Shown: one piece after another, positions 10,858-21,158 of the stretch
Layout of the letters: each line of letters opens with the position of its first letter
How positions within the stretch are numbered: the first letter of the stretch is position 1
DNA from: Eurosta solidaginis
Taxonomy: Eukaryota; Arthropoda; Insecta; Diptera; Tephritidae
Direction of reading: 5' to 3'
Length of the DNA: 64,000 nucleotides
Assembly: GCF_040869045.1 (NCBI RefSeq)
Contig: NC_090323.1
Coordinates: forward strand, 151,176,426-151,240,425
Made by a program: the position numbers and the translations under genes
The notes under the pieces: model-generated
The model's input: the letters and a program-made list of their open reading frames with translations, nothing else
What the model was told of the DNA's origin: nothing
The model's database searches: none

Positions 10858-11562
10858 TCTTCTTAATATATATAAATTTCGTGTCACGTTTTTTGTCCGC
10901 GAGGGACTCCTAACTCCGCTACTTAACCGATTTCAAAGAAATTTGCACACCGTGTGCAGTTTGACCGGACTTGAAAGATAAGACTGCGTCCCTGTGAATT
11001 TCTTACCGGGAAGTGGGCCAGGGACCGATGTATTCGAACAAATTCATTTCCGGAAAGAGGACCAGGGACCGATCTTTTCCAACAAATTATGTTCTTGGTT
11101 CGACTTACCTGAAATTGGGCAGCCCTTTGCCTGGAGTAGTATTTATGACACATTCTTCAGGAAATGGGACAGGGGCCGACTGGGAGTGGGCCTGGAACTT
11201 GGACTAGGACTCGGACTGCGATTGGGACTGGGAGTGGTACTGAGACTGGGACTTAGTCTGGGACTGGCACTTGGAATTGGAGTGCGACTGGCGCAGGGAA
11301 AAAGGGATGGAGAAGAATCAGAGAGAAGAGAAAAGAGGGAAGGAGAAAGAGTTAGACGAAGATAGAGAGATATGGATAGATGGAGCGGAAAACACGGAGA
11401 GGCATAGAGAGACGATGAAGAAGAGAAAGGCAGAGGGAAGAGTGAATAAAAAGATAAGGAAAAGGGGGAGAGAGGGGAAAGGAAAGTAAGAGGTAAAAAT
11501 TGCTTAAAATTTATGCAGATATACCAAAGCTAGGGCAGCGCAACATATGCCGGGTCTGCTAG
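10858..11562 (+). mobile_element. non-autonomous Helitron
   Basis: Begins TC (TCTTCTTAATATATATAAAT) after an A, continues with the insect Helitron 5' motif TTTCGTGTCACG..TTTGTCCGCGAGGGACTCC and ACCGATTTCAAAGAAATTTG, and ends GCCGGGTCTGCTAG before a T. That is an insertion between A and T without duplication. A short GGCA/TGCC hairpin precedes the CTAG. It carries a degenerate hexamer array and a purine-rich stretch but no helicase. Confidence 0.72.
11170..11295 (+). repeat. degenerate GGGACT-type hexamer array
   Basis: About twenty imperfect copies of a GGGACT/GGAACT/GGGAGT hexamer inside the Helitron. It gives an open Gly-Leu frame by repetition only; coding is unlikely. Confidence 0.75.
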
Positions 11563-14135
11563 TATATTATACGAGCCGGACCCGTGCGCATCTTGCGCAA
11601 CCAATATAAAAGTCTATCAATCAATTATATAAATCAATTAAAACTTACAGCTTGCGCTGCCATCTGGCGTATGGTAGCAATGCAGTGCAAATATTCGCAA
11701 CAGTGCAAATAGATTTCTTTGTGTGCTCACAATCGTTTATTTTTAATAAATTAATTTTATAAAATATAGCTAAACAAAACCACTACGACCAAAATTGCCC
11801 ATCCATCTCCATCTTTACAACCAAAACTTTATTTATAGATTTGGGTTCCAAATACGAGAGAAAAAGGAACCCGTACATAAAAACAGCAATTAGAAATAAT
11901 ATATACGATATTAAGACCGCTTTGCCTCCTAAAGCAGGGTGTTTTGTGTAAAGTGACCTTGTGACCACTTCACTGCGGAATTCTTATATTTTTGTGCTGG
12001 TCTCAACTCATTAAAAATTGTGTAAACGGAAATTTACAAAAAAGGATAATTGATTTTAAAGTTCTCATAGAGTCAATTAACCTTATATCCATTCACGTTA
12101 TGTCACCCCACAGTTACGCGGATCGCACATATTGGATGATTTGCACCCAGAGGGCTGTTACGAGGAAGTTACGATGACTTAACCAGATAAAGGGATGTTG
12201 CTAGGGCGGTGTCGTCGAACGACTTAGACGTTTGACTCTTACAATTTTTAACTAATATACGATTAACGAGACGGAGAAAATTGTATTGCAAGCCGGGGAA
12301 AAAGAAAGGTTTAAAAATTGGCTAGCGCGTGGAAGCCGTAGTCGAACTAACTGATCAAGAGTGTGCCATGATACGGTGAATGCAGTTCGAAGTAGTTCGC
12401 TGACAAGAAATTCGTTGCGAAAAATCCTTGATTCCTTATTGGGAAGGAAGTATGGCCGAGCGGAATAAGAGGCAGTGATGGGCTGAAGGTTACAAGCCTA
12501 TACTTAACAAGCGGTCCAAGCACCATGGTATAAACTGTCCGCCAACATAAGACTTACAACAGCAACAAGACTTACAGCAGCAAGAAACCCCGTTTCTCAA
12601 AAGTTGCAAAACAGAAAATTAAGGGAAGCAGTAGTATACGAAGATGAAAATCAGTTGTTAATAGCCTAGAGGGTTATTACAAGGAAGCGCGGATTATTCG
12701 GAGGTTTTATAAGAAGCCGACGCTGCGTTTCCGGCCTTCCTCGAGAAGATAACCGAAGTTACAAAACAATCCATGACCGTGACACTAATATATTGCAGTA
12801 GCCCCAGTCGGCAGATGTCGACCGAAAGGTAGGGTTCTGATTTGTATTATAATCAGAATAATGCTTTGCTAGAGTTTTTTCGGTGAGGCGCCACTGCACC
12901 ACCGAGTCGGCGTTTATTAGCTAAGGGGCGATGCTAATGTTTCAGCTCTGAATACATAGCAGTATGCTGAACGGCTGACAACGTGGAAGCCCACCAGAAG
13001 AGTTCAGGAGGCAAATGGAGCAAGAATGGATTGTCAAATGCGTTGATGGAAATATGCACAACGATGTTTGAAGAAGAGGCAATATGAGCGGCAGAGGTAA
13101 GGTCACTTCTTTGTTATTTACTTCTACGTAGTCTACAAGTAGGCAACAAAGGTAGTGTTCCTACATATGTTAGGTCAAAGTTAAGTAATAGGCTTGACAA
13201 CACATTGAGTTCTGATCATGATATAGCAGAGTATAACCTGAGTGCAATGGACAAGATCGAGTTCCAGAAATATATGTAGCTAAAACTTGGACAGTCACAA
13301 AAAGAAGCATAATGGAAAAGTGTCTGTACTACATTGGAGTTATCCAGCGAAACATCGAAGTTGAGAAAAATCCTGTCTAATGGAGATATAACCCAGGCAG
13401 TAATAAAATAAGACAACAAGAAATGGTGGGACAGAGTAGTGCAAAGTTCCTTGAGGCGCTACTCCAAACCCGGTTTTAATAAGGAAATCCGGAAAATCTG
13501 AAAAACCTCTTCGAAAATTCAAATACATTCATAACTCTATCAGCTGAGGAAAATTCCAAAATTCAATGTGCGGAGAAAATATTTAAGAACTTTTTATTGC
13601 TAGATCGAGTTAGGAGATGCTGCAGGTGGCAAATAGAATTACTGTAGCATGTTTCAAAATAACTTTTTAGAGTTGCATTAAACAGAACCAAGTACCGCAC
13701 TCTTACAACTGCTTGAATCTTTTTCATACCAAAGGCAGGAAAGGTCAATTATCTGCACCCCAAAGAAGTTTGGGAGAAATAAAGAGGGAAGGAGAAGTGC
13801 ATTTGATCAGCCAAGCAGGATAGACCTGGTTTGAATCGTGGGACTGCAACATTTCTAAGATCATGTGCAAGTCTAACGATATTAAGCTGACAAAGAGAGG
13901 ACTTGAGACTAGGTGTTTACACTCAAGTCACATTAATTAGGGCTCGTCTCTGGTAGCAGGTATCGGAAAAGGTTAAAGCTACTGTATGCGTATGAATTGT
14001 TATATCTCGAGGCGGTGTTATTTTACAACAATTTCTGCTAACGTTTTGAACACATTCAGTTTATTTTTTGTCTTTATTGGCAGAGCAGTTTAGCATAAAC
14101 TAACCTTATCTAGAGTAACTTTCAATCGCTACTCC
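11563..14135. other. intronic sequence, nothing recognised
   Basis: Less AT-rich than its flanks between 12180 and 13560, which suggests an old, unrecognised element, but no coding blocks, ends or repeats could be identified on either strand. This would be native intron of module A plus decayed insertions. Confidence 0.4.
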
Positions 14136-14140
14136 GATAT

Positions 14141-14600
14141 TGTACAATTGTGGTGCGTCGCAAACTCGGCAACGGAGTGGAGGCACCACAATTGCGTTTG
14201 GGTTAAATTTAAATGAAAAGAAAAGGAAAGGCGAGAGATATTTCTCGTTATAATAATGCTTTATTTGAAGTGAAAGAAAATTGCATAGAACAAAAATCAA
14301 TTACCTTTTATAATAAAATGTGGCGGGGCTCCTCGGACGGTGTTAGCCCTGGTTCGCTCAACGATCGCTGGAAAAGTAGACGGTTGCCTTGTCGAGGACA
14401 ACCGTTGAACCGCGGAAAAAGTCTCCGGTTTTAAGGAGAAGCTTCCCCACATAGTTGTACCGGCATGCATGTATATGTGTACGGACAACATAACCCTACC
14501 TATGTACACATATACATGCAGGTGGGCGAACTAGGGGTCGATAAAGTGTTGCTATTAGGGTGGCGCAAGTTAAGAAGAATTTAGGCTTCGGGCCTAAACA
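14141..14600 (-). repeat. 3' LTR of the outer Pao/BEL-like element
   Basis: 460 bp. Contains a 10-bp inverted pair (AATTGTGGTG/CACCACAATT) near one end and a perfect 17-bp inverted pair (14466-14482 with 14504-14520) around a 21-base loop. Confidence 0.85.
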
Positions 14601-14892
14601 TGTCGGTCCCCTTGCGGTACGCAACAGCCCAGATTCCGCCCGAGCGTCCCCGACCACGATTTGTCTTAAAACTAGATTCTAAAATTAAACGGTGCGCGCC
14701 GGATGGCGCGACGGCATCCTCCTTGCCTTCGCCGGTACCTGTAGCTAGGACGAGATAAAGGAATGGTAAAGTAACAGAACACTCATCATATATTTCTTGC
14801 CAGTTTCTACAGAAATCCATTTATTATGAGAAAAAAAAACGATGTTATTCACATATATAAAGCTTAAAACTAAGTAACCTTTCAAAGTCAGG

Positions 14893-15345
14893 TTAGATCG
14901 GGTGGGTCCCCGAGAGCACCCAGCCAAAGATAGTGCTTTGGGCTAGGAGCGAGCCAAACGACGGCGGTAACGTGCCCGGTGTAATGATTTCCGCGTAAAC
15001 GTCGCCGCCCAGAACGAGGCGGATTGGTGTTGTCGCGTAAAATTGTGGATCCGCCAGACGAATGTGTTCGTAAGGAGCTGCGACGCTATAAGTTGGGCTG
15101 ACGCGCCTCAACTCATGGACGCAGACTGCGTGAGTCGTCACCGTCTTGCTCTGTCTATATTTACCTCTAAATCTAATAAAGCAACCGATTTCGCCGGCGG
15201 CGTTGGTCGTCGGCAGTGCTAACTCTCGCGCCAGCCGACGGTCGATCGTTGTGCGAGGGGAGCATGCGTCTATGAGTGCAAGGATGAGGTGCAAACGCCC
15301 CCCGGCTTCCACTTTCACGACCGCAGTTGGCGCCAGAGTAGCCAT
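14893..15345 (-). CDS. aspartic protease domain of the outer Pao/BEL-like element
   Basis: 150-codon frame resembling the retropepsin-like DUF1758 domain of Pao/BEL elements: LHLILALIDACSPRTTIDRR, with D-A-C where most relatives have D-S-G; then LVLGGDVYAEI and LLAQSTIFGWVLSG, which is the conserved region after the protease. The changed active-site triplet suggests it is inactive or unusual. The 5' side continues in a different frame through 15644-15315 with short DW(P)xGRAS repeats. No reverse transcriptase follows; the 3' LTR is 290 bp on. Confidence 0.7.
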   Translation of the reverse strand: MATLAPTAVVKVEAGGRLHLILALIDACSPRTTIDRRLARELALPTTNAAGEIGCFIRFRGKYRQSKTVTTHAVCVHELRRVSPTYSVAAPYEHIRLADPQFYATTPIRLVLGGDVYAEIITPGTLPPSFGSLLAQSTIFGWVLSGTHPI

Positions 15346-15483
15346 TGGTCGTAGGGTTGGGGCGGCTGTAGCGTGGGCTGTAATGATCCCGTTCCTAAAG
15401 GAACTGTGTTGCGGTAGCTAGCGCGGCCGAGTGGCCAGTCTACCGTTCCGGTTATCCTCATGACAATTGCGTATGGCGCGTAG

Positions 15484-16245
15484 CTAGCACGGCCGTGGGG
15501 CCAGTCTACTCTCTTGGTTGCGGGCGTTGGTACTCGTGCGTTGTCGCTGGCGTGGCCGCATGACCAGTCGGCGTTCGTGGCCGCTTGTATGATTACGCGT
15601 TCGGCGTTGATGGAGCATGCGGGAAGGCCATGGTTCCGCGCCATTTTGGCTCCGTCTTTCGTGGGCTAACAGGGCTCGGAACGGCCGTGGGTCCGATCCC
15701 CCGATTTCTCGTTGTTCGTGGGCTAGTAGGGGTCGGAACGGTCGTGGGTCCGATCCCCTACTGTTTGATTGGGCTATATGGGTGCCCGCTCCACTCCCGG
15801 ATGGTAAAGGTTGCTCGTCGGTAAAGGCCGACTCGGACGCGTGGAGAGACAGCGCCTCATCCAACGTCCCGCCGTCCACCTCTTGCATAGTGGGCATCCG
15901 CTCATACCCTTCTTCCTCCTCTTCCATGACCAGCTGGTTCCAGCTCTTCGGCGGCTCTGGCTCGGACGACAAGTCCTCCATCGACAGGTGCAGCGTGGTA
16001 TGATGGTTGCTACCACATCTTCGGCACCTGCCCTGACTCGTGCAGTCTCGGGCGCGATGTACCATTGAGAGGCAATTTTGGCAGCACTTGGCCTTTATAA
16101 TTTCGCGCAGTCGTTGCAGCGGGGACTTCGCGCTGTATATCGGGCATGACCTGATGGGATGTTTCGCGTCGCATAAATGGCACGGCTTTGGATAACGAGC
16201 GGCCTGGCGCTCGATCCTCTTTCGTAGCGAAGCGTAACGAGTCAT
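15484..16245 (-). CDS. zinc-knuckle Gag-like protein of the outer Pao/BEL-like element
   Basis: 253-codon frame with a clear ATG start. Near the N-terminus are cysteine/histidine groups in the Pao/BEL order: CHLCDAKHPIRSC, CCQNCLSMVHRARDC and CRRCGSNHHTTLH. Then follow an acidic segment (MEEEEEGYE) and a repetitive arginine-rich C-terminal half with two near copies of GSDPRPFRPLLAHE. The usual N-terminal capsid-like region (DUF1759) is missing, so this is a partial gag or a separate nucleocapsid-like protein. The frame is intact over its length. The protease frame begins shortly downstream in another phase. It would bind element RNA. No cellular role is implied. Confidence 0.75.
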   Translation of the reverse strand: MTRYASLRKRIERQAARYPKPCHLCDAKHPIRSCPIYSAKSPLQRLREIIKAKCCQNCLSMVHRARDCTSQGRCRRCGSNHHTTLHLSMEDLSSEPEPPKSWNQLVMEEEEEGYERMPTMQEVDGGTLDEALSLHASESAFTDEQPLPSGSGAGTHIAQSNSRGSDPRPFRPLLAHEQREIGGSDPRPFRALLAHERRSQNGAEPWPSRMLHQRRTRNHTSGHERRLVMRPRQRQRTSTNARNQESRLAPRPC

Positions 16246-17195
16246 TCTATTTAGAGAATATGGAATAAAAAATAAAGGGAACTTGTTGATTTATTATGAC
16301 TATGTTACGCGTTCGGCGGCGAGTAAGCCCCAATTCTATTATCGGCGCTTTTGAAATTTCACGCGTGAGTAGGGTGAAAACATGTCTAAATGCCTACGAG
16401 AATATATTCATCTCGCGTACGTTATGTGCGTTGCTTCTTTCCCCGCACGTTATGTGCCTGGGTCATTAGTGCCTTATTCTGTTTAATTTTGTGTCATCCG
16501 GTAGCGCTTCAGCTAGTCAGGCATACTAGTGCTGCAGAAAAATTGACATTTAAGTTGCTTGGTACTCACATTTTGGTACCGAACCGGGTAGAGAGTGTAT
16601 AATGTGGGATCTTGCGAGTCATTGTTATTTGTGTTGTTGGTGCTAAAAACCAACAACTTTCCTGCCGGCCACAGAAAAAAAATGTTTCGTCAGCAAAATT
16701 GTATGCTATATAAAGAAAAAATAAAAAATCTTCGTTTTGGACGAGGAGAAAAATTTGTCGAACGAACCATTCTTTTGTATTGCCCTTCGACTATTTGTTC
16801 GACTTTTCCCCAAGTACGCTTGTAGGCCGGTTTTATTGATGGTCTTTATTAAAAGGCACGGTTCCCGAAGTGTATTTGGCTCCGATACCGATTTGCCAGA
16901 AACGGGTTTTTGGGTACCCGTAAGCATCCTTTTATGCATCCCTAATATAATTTACATTTAAAAACTCGGCATATATATGTACATACGTTGGTTCAAGTAT
17001 ATCGGCAGTCAGTGCACGGACTTTTTACCGCATTGGTAGATTGACCTACCTTTTTGACCCATTTTCATTTTCTACTACTTTTACGACTTCTGCTACCAAA
17101 ACTTAGATTCTACCAATATTTCAGTATTTTCGCACTGAAAAAGTATACTGCATTACAGTGTTGAATTGCCGAGCCCACCCAACTAATACTGGTTT
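16246..17195. other. interior of the outer LTR element, nothing recognised
   Basis: No coding pattern on either strand. Short open stretches near 16400-16960 lack family features. Confidence 0.4.
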
Positions 17196-17960
17196 TCCAA
17201 ACACTGCCTAAGCACATGCGTCGACGAGCTATGTCTAATCGCCAAAGCTGCATCAAAACCTAAGGAGCAAAGATGCCTACAGTTTATGACTAAAAATTTA
17301 GCATTTCAACGTATTATGCTATATAGAAACCCCATCACAAATATTGAACTGAGGGACTTAAACGATGCTATGAACCGTTTTCGTCTCACTGGACACCTGT
17401 CACAAAGTGTACTTAATAAGGCGTTCAAACCTAAATCGTTAAAAGAACACACTCGAAATACTTGGCTGCATACGTTGCTTGAAGAAAATTCCGATTTCCA
17501 GAGTGCTCATGAAAATCAAATTGAATTCTGACAAAATTGTATTGAATTGCGTTCGCCTGGTGAATTACTTTCAAACATGATATTGTCATTAAACGTTGAA
17601 GATCCACGTTTGCAACGACCTATGAAGCGTACAAAGCCGTACCTGAGTTAACAACAAGCCAAACCAATTTAGATTTCATGCTAACAATGCCAGAAAATTT
17701 AGCTCATAGTCCATTATGGAATTATGATATTCGCAATGGTTTATGTAAAAGTATGATAAAACCTAGTGACTATAGTCAGCTCCGTGCTAAGCATGCCGCA
17801 GTACCGGGCGTGCGTTGTCAATTCGAAGAAGAAATGCAGGCAGTGCCAGTAATGCTTATACAGCGACCTGGTTCACAACGCTCACAATATAAACGTTTAG
17901 GATACGGGTGTGGTTGGGATATAATAGCGCCCGCTATGGAATACACCAGAGCTGTGCACT
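17196..17960 (+). pseudogene. POP1 (RNase P/MRP subunit) pseudogene fragment
   Basis: Three-frame remains of POP1, the largest protein of RNase P and RNase MRP, in the order of the real protein. LPKHMRRRAMS at about 17203 is the conserved N-terminal motif. RFRLTGHLSQSVL and NTWLH follow, then IELRSPGELL, NVEDPRLQRPMKR and SPLWNYDIRNGL. The POPLD-domain end comes last: VPVMLIQRPGSQ followed by LGYGCGWDIIAP. A TGA at 17529-17531, a frame change near 17640, and missing segments after the first motif and after the last show it is dead. It lies antisense to the surrounding LTR element. No introns are visible between the blocks, so a processed copy or captured transcript is possible. Confidence 0.78.
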
Positions 17961-18662
17961 AATGAATAAACTTGTTGGTAACAGGGCTGCAGGTAAGCGT
18001 AATTTTTTATAAATGGATGAAAATGTTAAAATTGTTCCGCTTTTCAACCGAACCTGTAGGTAGGGCGTTTTAGAAACGGCAGACAGGGTAGGCTGATATT
18101 ATATTAAATTCAGCAGTCGACTTGGTTTCTTATTACGCAAAAAAAAATGTGAAAAACTGTATCGAATATATGCAGCAGTTTAGTCAGCCACAATCGCATT
18201 TTCGTGCTGGATTTCGTTCACATTGAAAAACTGAAAACTACAACTTTGAAAGTATTTCGAACATTTTTAGAAGTTATAAACATTTAAGTTTTCCTCAATA
18301 AATTTTGGTTATTAATTTCTTCGTAATCGACAATAGCAATAGTACATATTTTACGACACTGACCTCACAACTGGACTATTATGTACCTATCGACGATGGA
18401 GTGGAAGTTCACCCTCTCTCGGTTATAGGTTTGGCACTCTATCTCAGTAAACTTTTGAAGAACGTCATGTTATAAAAGTTACTCATTCCATGAGCGTAAG
18501 AAAAATTTTTCGGTACGCAAAAGTAAAAAATGCAAATTTTTTTAAATTTTTTTTATTTTTTTAATTTTTTTTTAACAAATAGTTCGAACATCTCGAAATG
18601 GCATACAATGGAAATTTTGGCGTATACAGCCATAACTTTTTTACTTTGGTGTAAAATAATTT
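17961..18662. other. AT-rich interior, nothing recognised
   Basis: No coding or repeat structure recognised apart from T-rich runs near 18540. Confidence 0.4.
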
Positions 18663-20823
18663 TTATACTCAGTTGAGCAGAGCTCACTGAGTATATTAAG
18701 TTTGATTGGATAACGGTTGGTTGTACATATATAAAGGAATCGAGATAGATATAGACTTCCATATATCAAAATAATCAGGATCGAAAAAAAATTTGATTGA
18801 GCCATGTCCGTCCGTCCGTCCGTTAACACGATAACTTGAGTAAATTTTGAGGTATCTTGATGAAATTTGGTATGTAGGTTCCTGAGCACTCATCTCAGAT
18901 CGCTATTTAAAATGAACGATATCGGACTATAACCACGCCCACTTTTTCGATATCGAAAATTTCGAAAAAGTGCGATAATTCATTACAAAAGACCGATAAA
19001 GCCACGAAACTTGGTAGATGAGTTGAACTTATGACGCAAAATAGAAAATTAGTAAAATTTTGGACAATGGGCGTGGCACCGCCCACTTTTAAAAGAAGGT
19101 AATTTAAAACTTTTGCTAGCTGTAATTTGGCAGTCGTTGAAGATATCATGATGAAATTTGGCAGGAACGTTACTCTTATTACTATATGTACGATTAATAA
19201 AAATTAGCAAAATCGGAGAAGGACCACGCCCACTTTTAAAAAAAAATTTTTTTTAAAGTAAAATTTTAACAAAAAATTTAATATATTTACAGTATATAAG
19301 TAAATTATGTCAAGATTCAACTCCAGTAATGATATGGTGCAACAAAATACAAAAATAAAAGAAAATTTAAAAATGGGCGTGGCTCCGCCCTTTTTCATTT
19401 AATTTGTCTAGGATACTTTTAATGCCATAAGTCGAACAAAAATTAACCAATTCTTTTGAAATTTGGTAGGAGCATAGTTTTTATGGCGTCAGCTGTTTTC
19501 TGTGAAAATGCGCGAAATCGGTTGATGTCACGCCCAGTTTTTATACACAGTCGTCCGTCTGTCCTTCCGCATGGCCGTTAACACGATAACTTGAGGAAAA
19601 ATCGATATATCTTTACTAAACTCAGTTCACGTACTTATCTGAACTCACTTTATCTTGGTATGAAAAATGAACGAAATCCGACTATGACCACGCCCACTTT
19701 TTCGATATCGAAAATTACGAAAAATGAAAAAAATGCCATAATTCTATACCAAATACGAAAAAAGGGATGAAATATGTTAAGGTAATTGGATTGTTTTATT
19801 GACGCGAAATATAACTTTAGAAAAAACTTTATAAAATGGTTGTGACACCTACCATATTAAGTAGAAGAAAATGAAAAAGTTCTGCAGGGCGAAATAAAAA
19901 ACCCTTAAAATCTTGGCAGGTATTATATATATATATAAATAAATTAGCGGTATCCAACAGATGATGTTCTGGGTCACCCTGGTCCACATTTTGGTCGATA
20001 TCTGGAAAATGCCTTCACATATACAACTACCACCACTCCCTTTTAAAACTCTCATTAATACCTTTAATTTGATACCCATATCGTACAAACTCATTCTAGA
20101 GTCACCCCTGGTCCACCTTTATGGCGATATTTCGAAAAGGCGAACACCTATAGAACGAAGGCCCACTCCCTTTTAAAAATACTCATTAACACCTTTCATT
20201 TGATACCCATATCGTACAAACAAAGTCTAGAGTCACCCCTGATCCAGAAAGGCCCACTCCCTCTTAAAATACTCATTAACTCCTTTCGTTTGATACCCAT
20301 ATTGTGCAAACAAATTCTAGGGTCACCCCTGGTCCACCTTTATGGCGATATCTCGAAACGGCGTCCACCTATGGAACTAAGGATTACTCCCTTTTAAAAT
20401 GCTCATTAACACCTTTCATTTGATACCCATATCGTACTAACGCATTCTAGAGTCACCCCTGGTCCATCTTTACGGCGATATCTCGAAAAGGCGTCCATCT
20501 ATAGAACTTAGGTCCACGCCCTTTTAAAATACTCATTAATACCTTTTATTTGATACCCATATCGTACAAACGCATTCTAGAGTCAACCCTGATCCACCTT
20601 TATGGCTATATCCCTAAATGGCGTCCACCTATAGAACTATGGCCCACTCCCTCATAAAATACTCTTTAATGCCTTTCATTTGATACACATGTCATACAAA
20701 CACATTCCAGGGTTTCCCTCGGTTCATTTTCCTACATGGTTATTTTCCCTTAAGTTGTCAACATAGCTCTCAACTGATTATGTAATGTTCGGTTACACCC
20801 GAACTTAACCTTCCTTACTTGTT
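18663..20823 (-). repeat. dispersed repeat copy R1 (main subfamily)
   Basis: Minus-strand copy from the AACAAG start at 20823 to the TATAA end at 18663. The 5' hairpin TTCGGGTGTAACCGAA is present. About six 130-bp tandem units occupy 19970-20700, followed by the GGGCGTGG-box half. The (GGAC)n block has four repeats. Confidence 0.88.
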
Positions 20824-21158
20824 TTTTTTTTTAACTCGCACGTGCCTTGTTAAGCTTGTGACTTGTGTAGCTCATATGAAAAACTGATTTGTTTAAGTGG
20901 TTTCACGATAACAGGATATTTCGCGATTTAATAAATTCGATTATTCCATTATTCACAAACTTCTACTATGTCGGAAACATCATCATTTTAAAGAAATTTA
21001 TAATTTCCCATGAGTAGCATTAAAATTTAGATAAAAGCAGAAATTACGAATTTCGAACTAGACTATACATAGTTTACATTTTCATTTTATTTTAAATTCA
21101 TTTGTGCATCTAATGTTTCAATGTTAAAATTTCAAATAAAAGCTAACTACATATTTAA
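20824..21158. other. spacer between two opposed dispersed repeats
   Basis: 335 bp of AT-rich sequence with no recognised feature. The 5' ends of copies R1 and R2 face each other across it. Confidence 0.5.

Noticed and set aside
11270..11489. Charged open frames (ELDEDREIWIDGAENTERH and similar) in the Helitron
   Set aside because: They come from purine-rich simple sequence, repeated in the nearby Helitron fragment without frame conservation.
12180..13560. Possible coding region suggested by higher GC and purine content
   Set aside because: All frames are interrupted every few dozen codons and no conserved blocks were recognised; left as unidentified.
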